A program made the position numbers and the translations under genes. A DNA stretch of 64,000 bases from Ganoderma boninense (taxonomy: Eukaryota; Basidiomycota; Agaricomycetes; Polyporales; Polyporaceae): assembly GCA_002900995.3 (NCBI GenBank), contig CM035313.1:992001-1056000 (forward strand). The letters run 5' to 3'. How positions within the stretch are numbered: position 1 is the first letter of the stretch; every line of letters starts with the position of its first letter. The notes beneath the pieces were generated by a model. The model did not search any database, had not been told where the DNA came from, and saw only the letters and a program-made list of their open reading frames with translations. Positions 1 to 11,628 of the stretch are shown here, piece after piece.

Positions 1-480
1 TTCCACCTCGTTGTCGGTGCGAGGATCCTCATGGCTGACGCGGGGGTGTGAAACTTTTCGTTTGTACCTGCCAGATTGGCATTGGTTTTTTGCACTCAAA
101 GACCCGTCAGGCTTCTACGACGCTCCATCTGCATCTGAATTGGCTCCTGAGCTCAGGGTTAGTACAGTGCACGGCGAAGACCATCATGGTGCAAGGTGCG
201 ATTCCAGTCTCGGAATTGGTGTAGATCTACCATACAGCGCTCACATCTCCATTTTGTCCAGTATACAGATCGCACGAACTCTCGCACGTATTTGAATGAC
301 CGCAATTGCAGTCCTTGATTCCGAAGTGACTGGGAGTCAGCGCCAGGGACGTTACCGACGCCATGGTGTTGCTCAACCGTTCCCATCCCGGCGCAACGCT
401 AAAGGATGCTCTGGTCCAGTTGCGGGGTGGGTCTTTCCACCCCACAAACGACAGGCTCACTGGACAGGTTAATCGAGGAG

Positions 481-1240
481 CTTGAATGGGCCCTGCCAAG
501 GTTTCCCGAGCCCCGAATCGTGTGCCTCGTCGACCGCCTGCGTCATGACAGCAATTCATTTTGGACTCAACAGCTCTGACGATGACGGTTCTGCAGCGCA
601 GAGTATTCATGCTCACGCCCACGGCCGGCTGGTATCACTCTACCGCAGTTCCGTAACGAAGAAGGCTGACCACATACTTAGCCATCTCAGGCGAAGGCTA
701 TGACGATATGGTGCGGGACCTTGCAGCATGGCTAGATGGCAAGGGTGGTGACCGGGTGCCACCCAGCAGGCACTCCACCGCCATCCTCTCGGACACCACA
801 GACGGCACCATGGCCCAGCGATGGATCGCCCACAACTACAAACCCGTCAGGCCCTCGCATTCTCCCCTGACGGCCGGCACCTCGTTACGTGGGGCGACGA
901 CCCGAACGTCAACGTCTTGGATTTCGGCGCTGGCGCAGCCGAACTGGTCGCCGCGCTCGGAGGACACACCTATCCCGCAGTGCCCTGCTGGTCTATAGTG
1001 AGCATATCACATCACGGGGCACGAGTTGAGTTGCGGTTACAGTTCAAACCGGCCGTTGAAGCTCATAGTTTTGCCCCAGCATCGCACGCCGAGCCTCCTA
1101 CAGCTTTCCTCCTCCCAGGGCTGGGAATCAAATCCGAAGGTCGTCGCCACGGCTTGCACATGCTGGGGCAACGACAGCGTGGGACAGGGTATAAAAGCTG
1201 GGACTTTGGACGTGATGCGGACTGTGCTCGACCTCTGTTT
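481..1240 (+). pseudogene. WD40-like remnant
   Basis: A short open stretch from the ATG at 821 reads like one WD40 blade: it contains AFSPDGRHLVTWGDD, then hydrophobic segments and a GGH turn, and ends at a possible splice donor near 999. A second open stretch around 1121-1190 (VVATACTCWGND) is weakly WD40-like. Upstream, 481-585 is open with a plausible protein-like frame (RFPEPRIVCLVDRLR), but no continuous gene model joins these parts. I read it as a decayed or fragmentary WD40 gene. It could equally be the tail of a gene lying left of the window. Confidence 0.3.
1190..1197 (+). promoter_or_regulatory. TATA box of the AhpD-like gene
   Basis: TATAAAAG lies about 50 bp upstream of the ATG at 1246, with no other ATG between. 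That is a close but workable distance for a fungal gene with a short leader. Confidence 0.5.
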
Positions 1241-1245
1241 TCAGG

Positions 1246-2211
1246 ATGCTCTCGACACAGCTCGCGTTCTTGTTCGTTGCTCTCGCTGGGCTCGCAAATG
1301 CCGTCCTTGCGAACGAGCGCGTCGCGGTGAAGCGCGACGACAACTTGCCTGCGCGGGTCCCGTACATCTTCCCTGCTCCTGGCACAGACGCGGTATGTCG
1401 TTCAGCTCGACTGTCTGCACGCCTCCTTCTGCACGCCTCCTGATGCACGTTGCAGGTCGCCGATGGCATCCGCGCGCGGCGCGTCAACGGGACACTCCTC
1501 GACCTAGACGGAGTCCTGTGAGTCTTGCCGTCCAACACGCCTCTACCCACGACTCACAGGCTGAACCTCCCACTCACAGGCTCCAAGACGAGGGCGTTGC
1601 GGCCGGATGGAACGACTTCTTCGGCGTGATCCGCGACAACAACACCCTCCCAGCCCCCATGCGGGAGCTCTTCGTGAGTGTTTCGGCCGCTCGACTTCAC
1701 TGATATCAGTGCTGATGCATATGCGTGATGCGCGACGTGTCCACGGTGATAGATCCTTCGCACGGGCACCCTCAATCATGCCGCCTACGTCTGGTAAGTA
1801 TGCGGCCTGTGCGCGACATCCCTATCCCCATCACCCATGTTCACTGGCAGTCACAAGTGACTGACGGACTACATACTCACGCACAGGCTTCAGCACGAGC
1901 CAGTCGGTGCCAGCGTAGGCCTGACTCTCGAGCAACTTCGCGAGATTCGGCTCACGCCCCCGTTCGGCGCGACGCCGAAGACGTCGCTCACCCCCGAGCT
2001 GCACGCCGCGCTCGTCTTCGCGGACTTCATGGGCGAGGCCATCAAGGTGCCCCAGGGCGTGTTCGACAACCTGCACAGGTTCATGAGCGATAAGCAGATG
2101 GTCGACGCGGTCGCGACCGTGGGCGGGTACAACTTTGTCAGCCGGTTCGTTGTCGCGCTCGACGTGGACAGCAAGGCAAACGTACCGGTTCCCATCCCGA
2201 CATCGCTCTAA
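1246..2211 (+). CDS. Secreted AhpD/carboxymuconolactone decarboxylase-like protein
   Basis: Five exons (1246-1392, 1456-1517, 1580-1673, 1753-1793, 1887-2211) give 222 aa; all junctions are GT-AG and keep frame. The first 20 or so residues form a clear signal peptide (MLSTQLAFLFVALAGLANA), followed by a KR site. The core reads GWNDFFGVIRDN, MRELFILRTGTLNHAAYVW, LQHEPVG, then LTPELHAALVFADFM, the all-helical AhpD/CMD fold pattern. The CxxC pair of true peroxidase-type AhpD proteins is absent; only the Glu/His positions (HAAYVWLQHE) remain, as in many fungal relatives. Enzymatic activity is therefore uncertain. The signal peptide predicts export. The start is set by the signal peptide and the TATA box 50 bp upstream. 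Confidence 0.85.
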
Positions 2212-3353
2212 GGCCTGAGATAACTACGGTGATGCGTAGATTCTGTAATCGGTGGGAATCCGCAGCGTTCCCGGCAGATGTATGCATGAATGTAAACACG
2301 CGTTCGGAGTCGCCTTTCGTGTAAACGTTATTGCCAGACGTGGTCGAAGCTGTCGCCAAGCATGGAAGCTGTTGTAAGTTGTGGAATCATACATCATTTC
2401 CGCTGAGGCCTCAGCTGGAGCCTGAGAACCAATAGATGATTGGGGGTGCCAAGGCATAGGAGAGTGTGTGGCAAAGTACGATAAGCATCGGTTTACCCAT
2501 AACATGAGCATACGCACGAGAGTTCACATGTTCACCTCCCACCAACTCCAAACATTTCCACGTCGGCGATACCAGTCTTGAGGAACGCCAGTGGAGTGGA
2601 CAACTCACAGCGGTCCTGCGATGGACGACTGGATTCGGTATGCTATCCTTTCCGGCTCTTGTCTGTCGGCAAGGACTCGGGGCCGGAAAGAGACCGTGAG
2701 CCGCACTCCCAGGCCCAAGTTCCTCCAGAAGACGAGCTTGCATGCCAATGGCCTTGTAGATACATAGCTATGGGACCGTGGGAGGTGCCGAGGTGCTCTC
2801 ATCGTCCATGTCATTGTTTGTTGGGGGACCTATGCTGGGTAGAACGAATGGCATTATGCATCTGAGAGTTACTCTGAGCCATGGAGAAAAGTCACTAGCT
2901 AGAAAAATAGCGACTCACCGTAACCAGACACCAACCTCAAATTGTCCATGGCAAAGGTATGCAACACCAACTTCACAATGAGATATGCAAGGACGTAGGT
3001 AAGTCCCTGTAAAGGTCCTCAAGTTCAAAGCATGGTGGTGGTGATGTGGAAAGCGACTGCCTCATAGTACCGCTCGCGAGCCTCCGGCCTTTTCACCGGA
3101 CCGTAGGTCCGAATACCCAGGATCAATGGCTCAGTTGCTCTGAGTGGTCCAGTAGCAAAATCAAGTACGCAAAAGTCTGTCAATGCACACCGACTAAACC
3201 TGTTGACAGAAAGGTCATGTATTGACATTGTTGCGAGGGATCCTGCCGAGTAATGCTCAGGATACGACACCCCACCCTGTCCGTCCGAGGTCCCCGCCGA
3301 AGCCCCACTGTCCAGCCCAATGAAAGGCGACTCCCAGTAGGCTCCTCAAACGG
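2212..3353. other. Gene-free intergenic DNA
   Basis: Only short overlapping ORFs without recognisable domains. Minus-strand frames between 3025 and 3270 lie just past the stop of the F-box 3' half and may be decayed downstream sequence, but nothing identifies them. Confidence 0.5.
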
Positions 3354-4984
3354 TCACATCGATACCAAAACTATCGGTGCGCCTTGGACTTTGGAGTCTT
3401 CGTGCAGATAGTACAGGTACTGATCCACTAGGTCGAACCCCGACTTCCAGACTCCATGGCTAAACCACGCAATATTCGTTAGCGCGAACATCACACAGCA
3501 GCCGCAGCGCTGGCCACTCACGCGATACGAATATGCGACAGGATGTCAGAATATTCACCGAAGGCGGGACACAAGCCGCACCCGAAGACCCTGTCCGAAC
3601 CTGTTGGCAGCAGGCTGTTGGAGAGCGTGCAGAGCTCCTGTTCCCGCGCCACTGCAGTGAGCTCCTCCGAAGCGAGCGCGAGATGAGCAGCAACGTCGAT
3701 GTTCGCCGCTACATTGGCATACTCGGGGCTCGAGGTGAAGTACCGACACTACGGTGTGGTCAGTTCTAAAACTCGGATGGACATGGGAGGAGAGACGGGG
3801 CTAGTACGTACCATACCATGCCAGTCTTCGACCCGCACCCTGTTACAGTCCATGACACCAGTTACGAAGCGCACGCCGCACTGCTCGACTTCGCCGTATG
3901 TCGCCGTATTGGGGTCGAAGCCGCACGCAGAGACCACCGCGCGAGTGATGTGCGCGTGCCGGTCGAAGACGGCGAATTCCCTCCCCCAGAAAGGAACATC
4001 ATGATTCGGCAGGCTGCGCGTGTGGTGGATCACAGCACGGTCATAGTTGGCTGTGAGGACGTGCAGGACTCTCCTCGCACGGAGGCAGGGGTGCGCGAGG
4101 ATTCCCGGCCAGCGGAGCCCGGTACGTGCACAATTGGTGCAGACGAAGGAGACAATCGCAAGGTCGAGAAGTGCAGCAGGATCCTCAGCGAAGCCCTGGA
4201 AGTTATTCCCGAGGGCGTCCAGTGCCTTATGTGCGAAAATCTTTTCTTGCGTGCTGGTCCATTGCGCGATGAGATTAGACATGTCATAGAGCAGGACACG
4301 CAAGGCTTCCATGACCACGTCGTTCGACTCGTCTTGCATGATCAAATTCCGGATCGAGGGCATGTCAGCTAACTCGGCGAATCCAGGCTCGCGGTCCGTT
4401 TTGGCCGTGCGCGGTATGTTTTGCGACCGATACGCCTCGAGAGCTGTCTGGAGAAAAGCCAGCCTGAGATGATACATGCGAAAGAGCCTTTCGTCTTCCA
4501 TCCGTATCCAAGCCAGCCTTGCCTGGCAAACCCGAGTGAGGCGGTCCTTGACGAAAGCGTGCATGACTTCTATCACAGACGCATACATATTGCTCCACAC
4601 TTCCCTCGTCCGTTAATACTACCTATAGCAAGATCAGGGAGAGTGACACGAACTTTTATCGGTGAGTCTGGAGGCCTTATTCACAGCCTTGAGATCAATC
4701 AATTGCTGATGGACCACTCGCTCCCACTTCGCGTTGTCTAGTATGTATCCCCAGCCTTCGTCGTAGAGCCTTTCTTTCACCCTGTGAAACTATGTGAGCG
4801 CATACTCATGGAAGGTCGAGCTGAATATGACGCACGCCCTCAAACGTTCTTCCTTGAGGTCATTCGACTCCGAAATTTTGGTAGCGTCGTACGTCTCCTT
4901 CCATTCCGCCAGACGTTCACTGAACTAGAGAAGATATGAGTTGATTCTGAGTCAACAAAGCACGAGGGTACCGACCGCTTTGCA
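3354..4984 (-). pseudogene. 3' half of an F-box gene split by the transposon
   Basis: Exons in transcription order are 4976-4984 (continuing an exon interrupted by the insertion), 4836-4924, 4654-4781, 3812-4599, 3522-3748 and 3354-3459. They match, exon for exon, the last half of the intact paralogues at 23085-25675, 35179-37903 and 49392-52089. Visible parts: a coiled-coil exon, the helical domain with AKTDREPGFAELADMP, the zinc-like motif CTNCARTGLRWPGILAHPC, and a C-terminal C2H2 finger (CGLC, then HIRIAH across the last intron). No start codon or F-box lies on this side; both are at 21596-22483. The paralogues' second CxxC (CRxC) is missing here (VRFVTGVMD), and the protein stops just where paralogues continue with a MYPxE-type tail, so this copy may already have been weakened. 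With the element removed, the whole gene would encode 661 aa. Confidence 0.85.
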
Positions 4985-4991
4985 TTCCGCG
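4985..4991. repeat. Target-site duplication, left copy
   Basis: TTCCGCG, identical to 21596-21602. In the minus-strand gene it reads CGCGGAA and encodes the Ala-Glu of the interrupted exon. Counting one flanking base, 8 bp match with one mismatch, compatible with the 8-bp duplications I recall for KDZ/Zisupton elements. Confidence 0.75.
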
Positions 4992-5001
4992 CACATAGTT
5001 A

Positions 5002-5049
5002 CCCTACTATACACTGGTATTACTAGTGGTCCGGCGATGACAAATCGCC
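5002..5049 (+). repeat. Left terminal inverted repeat (imperfect)
   Basis: Begins CCCTACTATAC and contains CCGGCGATGACAAATC. The complementary strand of the right end reads CCCTGACTATAC, then CCGGCATCAACAAATC. Spacing differs by a few bases and the outermost 10-20 bp of the two ends match poorly, so the repeat is imperfect. Confidence 0.65.
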
Positions 5050-5070
5050 TAGTTTACTGGGGAGCCGGGA

Positions 5071-5289
5071 CCGGCCGCGATACTACCATACCTTGTGTTC
5101 CCTTGCCGGCCGGGCTCCTCTGAAATATATCCTGAATCCGAGCCCTCTGATACCTCCTAAAGTAAAAGGCCGTGTGCTGTAGCATAGATATATTGGTCTG
5201 CGTGGCCGACGGTCGCCCACGGGGACGGCTTTCATATCTTAATCATTTCGCCGGCCGGCCAGTAAACCCCTGAACTTGTCATCCCGGCC
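5071..5289. repeat. Left subterminal GGCCGG cluster
   Basis: CCGGCC or longer runs occur at 5071-5076, 5106-5113, 5251-5260 (CCGGCCGGCC) and 5284-5289. The same motif clusters at 21191-21516 at the other end. Subterminal repeats of this kind are usual transposase-binding sites; binding here is inferred. Confidence 0.6.
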
Positions 5290-5670
5290 GCTCAGCAATG
5301 CCAAAATTCAAGCCCGCCTAGTTCCATTGAAAGCCATGCAGGAAACACCACTATGAAATTGTGCCGTAGCGCTATTACAAATAGAAGGAGTAGGAAGGGG
5401 GGTAGCTATCTCAGTCGAGCTATGTTATACCCATAGGCTAGGTACCAGTATGAGCACCTTCCTATCTCCCGTTATACATTGCTAGTTCTCCCACTCATGT
5501 TCATCTAAACATTTCTACAATGTACCCTGTGCCCCAAACATAACAACGCTGCTCTCCCTCCACACCAGCCGTTCACCAAGTTATTACTCACGTCCTGAAG
5601 TTCAGAGACGGAGGGTCCACTTCACCGATGATGGGGAGCTCAGGGCGACGCAGGCCAGAGCTCGTCCGCC
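5290..5670. other. AT-richer element DNA without a gene
   Basis: Nothing supported between the left subterminal motifs and the minisatellite. It contains no complete ORF with recognisable features. Confidence 0.4.
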
Positions 5671-5689
5671 TCTCCAACGATGGGGAGCT

Positions 5690-6795
5690 CTGAAAAGGAC
5701 GGCGACGGAGGCCAGAACTCGTCCGCCTCTCCGACGATGGGCCGGTCGGAGAAGGACGGTGACACGGGCGACGGAGGGTCCGCCTCTCCGACGATGGGGA
5801 GCTCCGAAAACGACGGCGACACGGGCGACGGAGGGTCCGCCTCACCCACGATGGGCCGGTCGGAGAAGGACGGTGACACGGGCGACGGAGGGTCCGCCTC
5901 TCCGACGATGGGGAGCTCCGAAAACGACGGCGACACGGGCGACGGAGGGTCCGCCTCTCCGACGATGGGCCGGTCGGAGAAGGACGGTGACAAGGGCGAA
6001 GGAGGGTACGCCTCTCCGACGATGGGGAGCTCCAAAAACGACGGCGACAAGGGCGACGGAGGGTCCGCCTCGCCCACGATGGGCAGGTCGGAGAAGGACG
6101 GTGACAAGGGCGAAGGAGGGTACGCCTCTCCGACGATGGGGAGCTCCGAAAACGACGGCGACACGGGCGACGGAGGGTCCGCCTCTCCGACGATGGGGAG
6201 CTCCAAAAACGACGGCGACACGGGCGACGGAGGGTACGCCTCTCCGACGATGGGGAGCTCCGAAAACGACGGCGACAAGGGCGACGGAGGGTCCGCCTCG
6301 CCCACGATGGGCAGGTCAGAGAAGGACGGTGACAAGGGCGACGGAGGGTCCGCCTCGCCCACGATGGGCAGGTCAGAGAAGGACGGTGACACGGGCGACG
6401 GAGGGTCTGCCTCGCCCACGATGGGCAGGTCAGAGAAGGACGGTGACACGGGCGACGGAGGGTCCGCCTCTCCGACGATGGGGAGCTCCGAAAACGACGG
6501 CGACAAGGGCGACGGAGGGTCCGCCTCGCCCACGATGGGCAGGTCAGAGAAGGACGGTGACACGGGCGACGGAGGGTCTGCCTCGCCCACGATGGGCAGG
6601 TCAGAGAAGGACGGTGACACGGGCGACGGAGGGTCCGCCTCTCCGACGATGGGGAGCTCCGAAAACGACGGCGACATGGGCGACGGAGGGTCCGCCTCAC
6701 CCACGATGGCGAGGTTGGAGAAGGACGGTGACACGGGCGACGGAGGGTCCGCCTCGCCCACGATGGGCAGGTCTGAGAAGGGCGGCGATGCGGGA
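5690..6795. repeat. 57-bp minisatellite, about 19 copies
   Basis: The motif GGAGGGT recurs every 57 bp from 5771 to 6740 (18 regular copies plus degenerate edges). Two alternating subtypes differ at GSSENDGD versus GRSEKDGD when read on the plus strand. Because 57 is divisible by 3 and the unit has no stops in several frames, at least two plus and two minus frames stay open for over 1 kb. The plus frame 5680-6825 would give 381 aa of acidic, Gly/Ser-rich repeats. No frame can be preferred from sequence alone, so I call it a repeat rather than a gene. Confidence 0.9.
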
Positions 6796-6825
6796 AATGG
6801 AAGCTCTCCAATGGCTGTTGAATAA

Positions 6826-7502
6826 GAGAATGGATCCCAGTCCTGGCCAAGAGGCGCTAAGCGGGGAGTGGGAGCGACATGGCTTGCAGTTGGAGGTTTA
6901 GCATGTTCGGGAGAGGCCTCTCCGACAATTCCGCAGAATGTTGGCGGTGTCCTGCTAGGGGTCGGTGACTTGAAACGGAGGTGCTTCGGAGCTGCACATG
7001 TTTGTTAGTCGCATGACGAAAACTTGGTAAGGGGGTGTACCTTCACTGCCGGCCCTTGATATGGTCCGTCGAACCGGTGTGCTGGGGGGCAAGACAGAGA
7101 CTGGAGGTGTGTCAACGCCTTGATGTGCAGAGGCTGATATATCCAAAGTCGATCTGCAATGATATACGCACCATCAAGTTCAGTGCATGGAGACCTCAGC
7201 CTGTGTGCCCCTCCAGAGAGCGAGGAAGCTCTATTAGCACCTGGAACTGGTTAGCCTTCGGAATGTCTCATAAAAGTGCAGAAACACCTTTACGTCGCCT
7301 CGGAGGCATGTTGGATGTAGTCCGGTGGAGAGGCGCGTATTCGGAGTGGGCAGAGGTGATATGGTCCGATAAGCGCCCGCGCAATCCTCTGCGATCGATT
7401 CCGACCCTTGGTTGCGGTCGCGCACATGCCGTCTGCTGCATCCTCACTTGTGTAACACTCTCGCACTCGCTTTGTCCGTTATAATCTCCCTGTGCCTCCG
7501 TC
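6826..7502. other. Spacer between minisatellite and passenger gene 1
   Basis: No supported gene; it probably holds the promoter of the gene starting at 7503. A CT-rich tract and TATAAT-like sequence (7481-7486) lie just upstream of that ATG. Confidence 0.4.
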
Positions 7503-10500
7503 ATGCCTTCCGAGGTCCCTCGCCTTCCCCCGCCTTCTCCGGAGGCCCTCGACATCACTCTGGACTACGCCAGTAAGCTCGAGTACGCCTTTGCCGTGCG
7601 ACCTCCTGTAGAGTCTCCCTCCCGTCACCGATGGGAGATTCACTTTAAGCAGGACCTCTTCTCCCTTATTCAGGAGCTAGCGAAGGCGACCTTTGAGGAG
7701 CTGCCGGCGTTCGCCATGGGGTGCATCTGGCTTCACAACCACAGTCGGCACCACAAACTCGCGTTCAATCTGGAGGAGATCCGACGTGCCGAAGGGGACC
7801 ATCCGGCTCTTAAAGGACCGGGTAAACTGCGGTACAGAGTTGCGGACCATGGCGGCCCTAATTCGGTTCGTCCGGAGGACAGGTTACGGAGTGTCTGGTG
7901 GGACTCGTTCCGCGCAGGTAAGCTACTGTCAAACCTTAGCTCGGATCATGTCCGCCAGGTTCCAATATGGCCTTCATCCTTGATAGAAGCCATAGAACGC
8001 GAGGAAAACGCCTTACAGCCAAGCGGATCCAGCATCGTGGTAGAGGCTCCGGAAGGTACGGCGGTAGCTTTCGACTTGGCGTCCGGAAGCTCATACTCAT
8101 CCCGGAACCCCCTGCCCCATTCCCCAGAGGCTCCGCAAAGCCAAATGCACGCTTCCGCCAACCCTGGTGCTGGGAACAAGAAGGCGCGCCCTCCCTCCAC
8201 ACTTCCCGCCTCTCCATTAGCCGACACTGCTGCTCCCCTCGCCCCCAATACACGCTCTCAAGCAGCGCGATCCCGCGGAGCCTCAGCAGCCCCCGCCGCA
8301 ACTTCCGTGCCGAAACCCGGTGCCACTGCATCATTGTCCAAGAGGGCTGCTGGAAAGCAGAAGGCGCCGGTAGTGTCAACCAGCCACGACGGCCCCGGCA
8401 CTGCGACGAGCGATCGGCGTGGCTCGTCTGCCAGTGAAACGTGGACTGCAAAAAGCAAGCGTGCTCTGCCTTCCGCAGGTCAACAGGCGACTCCTGCTCC
8501 ATCTGGTGGTGGAACGCGCACGTTCCTCGAGATTGAGGCAGAGACCATTGAGGACGTTTTCGTCAAACATGTACGTCCCGCAGTACTTCTTATATGGCCA
8601 GGTCTGACTTCCTGTAGCCACGACCCTGTGCACGCTGCGCTGGAAGAGGCGAGGATTGCCTTTTCAATCCGTTGTTCAAATCTACTTGCAAACCCTGTGC
8701 GCGCGCAAAAGCTGCGTGCTCGATTACATTCGATGTGAAGAAAGACCATGTCATCGGGGCCTACCTTGGCTTTGCGTACTTCAAGATGGTCACTACCCCC
8801 GACGTCTTCGCGGAACCCCAATTCCACCCTCCCCACGTTCCGAGCCCTCTTCCCAGTCGTGAGCGCATTCAGTGGTACATCTCGCAGTACGAAGCATCCG
8901 CAACGCGAGGAAATAAGCAGCAGGCAAAGGCCGCAGGTTCCTCCACTCGACCCGCGAGTCGGGATTCCCAGCCGCCCCCACAGGAGGGTGCCTCCCAGGA
9001 GCGCCTCGACCTTCCGTCAGGTAGTGGCACCAATTTGCGAACGTACACGGGAAGACAATCCCGTGCATCATCTCGTGCCCGTTCTGTGGCATCGTCCACC
9101 CTTCGCGCCTCCCATAGTAGTGGAGCAGCCTCGCCTCCTGCCTCGCCGTCGGCAATCTCTTCGACGTCCCACAGTCTAGCCGCGCCGTCTACTACCAACA
9201 CCATGGGCAGTGAGTCAGAGCAAGAGCGTCCACCTGCCAAACGTCGCAGGGCTCCGAAGGCCAAAGGAGCCCGTGCCTCGGGTCGCCGGGGACGCAGCAC
9301 ACGGAAGGCCGAGCTCAACGCCCGGCTCGACGCAGAGGTTTACCTTCCGGAAGGTGAAGCGTCAGTCGAGGACACCACGGTCACTCTTTCCCACTCTCTC
9401 CAGCAACCTGAGCCTGATCTCGACGATGCCTTTGATGCGGATGGGGAAATTTCTGAATTCGCTCAGCAGATCTCTGAGGCCGAACCGGACACAGAGGCTG
9501 AAGCATCGGCTCCTACCGCTGGCCCTTCCGGCTGGAATAATCATGTTTCCGACGAGGGGGAAGACCCAGTCCCAGCCGGTGTCACCGACGCTTATGAGGC
9601 GTCACTTCCTTCGGATGGTCCTTCTCATCCCGTCACACGTGCCGCAGGCCGCGGGGTACAGTCCCGTGAACCAGTACCTGGGCTTCGCAGCCTGCAATAT
9701 AGTGCCGGGATTGACAAGATCAACACCGCGCCGTTGAAGGCCGGGGAGTCTCAGCTCGCACGCGACACAGCTCGCAAGACAGACCCAAAGGCTCCGTCGC
9801 GGCCCTCGTCTCCGACTCGACCGGTTCAACGAGAGATCTCTGTGCTGCCGATTAATGGTCAGCTATCTTAAGCCTTTCATGAACGCAGGTTGTTTTGTGC
9901 TCACGCAACACTTCACAGGAACCTGGAGAGGCCTCCGCCGACTTGGGGGACGCAACCCAGATGGTCGTTACGACATCCTGCCTCCTCCGGCCGCTGTGAC
10001 CAACTCTGTTCCATGTGGTGCTGCAGACCCGGCGATCCCGGTGCCGACGGTCGATATCACCCTCCTTCGCACTCCTGCACGCCCAGCTACGCCACCGCAC
10101 GCGCAATTCGTCTTCGGCCAGGCAACCCATCAACTCGCCAGAGAGACACTGGCGAAGTACCAGGTCGTATCTTCGCTCGCGATCTCTCTGGAGCAGAACT
10201 CCGCCGTGATATCTCAAAAGGCCGGGTCGATTCTCTCCAGGCACGGCCAGTTCGCGAACAAGATCGGAGTATCGAAGACATGGGGTGAGGCAGTTATACC
10301 GCTCATGGCACAGAGCAGCGCACTGGCGCGGGACATCCACGAGATAGCGCAGATTGTCGCCAACCTGCAGTCAGTAGTATCGGGGCTCTCCGATGTCTTT
10401 TCAGTTGTCCCACCTATTCCTGCCAACTGGATTGCGTTGGCGGAGATCCTCGAGACTGGCCGCCGACTCCAGGAGCTTCATCAGTTCGCTTGGGCAAAGC

Positions 10501-11495
10501 TGGACCAGTTTGAAGACGACTTCCGCCCTATTCGCCGGGAGACGGCATCCCTTCGCGTCGACTACGCGGCTATTCAGCTCCGTCTCGAAGGAATGGTGAC
10601 TGAAACTGAAGACGCCATCATGCCACTCTTTCACAACCTCTCTCGGCATGTCACATCGGCTCTCGCTCGTGTGGAGTCCAGGCTTGATGTACTTGACGGT
10701 GCCCAGGAAGACTCTGAACGTCCAGCGGCCGCGGTGCTCGGTGCACGGCAGCCATCTTTAGGCGACATTCTCCGCATCCTCACCACCGTAACGGAACGTC
10801 TTCACAACATCGAGGAGCGTCTCGCCGTTCTGGAAGGAAACGAGAGCTCAGACGGTGAACAGGATGGTGCCGACGATTCCGACGTCGATGAGGCGTCCTC
10901 GAATACACACTCGGGCATCGACAACTCTCCTCCGTTTATCAGCCTTGACATCATTCGCCAACAGGTCGCCGGCTACCTACAATCGTTCGGCATTGACGAG
11001 GAAGTGCTCGAGCAGCTTACCCACTTCAAAGACGTCTCCACAGCTGTGAGCACATTGCGAAATCGCCTCGACGCCGTCGATATACCTGGTGAGGATTCGG
11101 GATCCTCACCCGACCATCCGTCTACGATCGCGGAAGTCCACGATGACCTCGACGAGCATGTTCGCGCGTATCTTGAACGGTGTGGGCTCGATGAAGATAC
11201 CCTCGAACGTCTTGCAGCTCTGGCTTATAGACCCGGAGGGGCGGCACCTGTAGGGGGCAGCATTAGTTCGGCAAGGACGCGGCTCACTGGCGCGTTCCAA
11301 GGTCACTGGGGCCCACAAGTCTCTGCAGCCGGAGGAACGACGTCCACGAGTTCCGTAATGTGGAACACCGTCCCCGGAATGGCGTCGCCGCTGACCCCGT
11401 ACGGGTCTTCAGTGCACGCCGCGGTTCCGCACGAAGGTCAGCACTCTCGCGAGGGGTACCGCACAGCGTCGGACAAGTCGGAGGCTAGCTCATAG
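7503..11495 (+). CDS. KDZ-element passenger protein 1, Zn2Cys6-like and coiled coil
   Basis: Three exons (7503-8570, 8618-9857, 9919-11495) give 1294 aa. The first intron is well defined; the second uses a GTCAGC donor and is less sure. Residues 1-190 form a conserved-looking helical region (IWLHNHSRHH, DRLRSVWWDSFRAG). A Ser/Ala/Pro-rich linker follows. Right after intron 1 comes a cysteine cluster with spacing C-x2-C-x6-C-x9-C-x2-C-x6-C (residues 360, 363, 370, 380, 383, 390), the spacing of fungal Zn2Cys6 DNA-binding domains. Next is a long basic and acidic low-complexity stretch (PPAKRRRAPKAKGARASGRR) that could be a nuclear signal, then a helical and probably coiled-coil third (about 800-1100). 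I do not recognise a named family. Its position inside the transposon suggests a DNA-binding cofactor or regulator of the element; that is inference. Confidence 0.75.
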
Positions 11496-11628
11496 ACAGT
11501 CTGTTTCCACATGCCGTGAGTGCCGCAAACGTCCTTTACTTGTGTCTGAGACAGCCCAAACTACGAACACCATCATGTATATCATTGCGCCATGTATTTA
11601 CATGCATTCTCAATTGTATCTATCAGTG

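Noticed and set aside
5588..6901. Four long ORFs across the minisatellite taken as genes
   Set aside because: They arise automatically from a stop-free repeat of 57 bp; no frame has a non-repeat domain or splice context.
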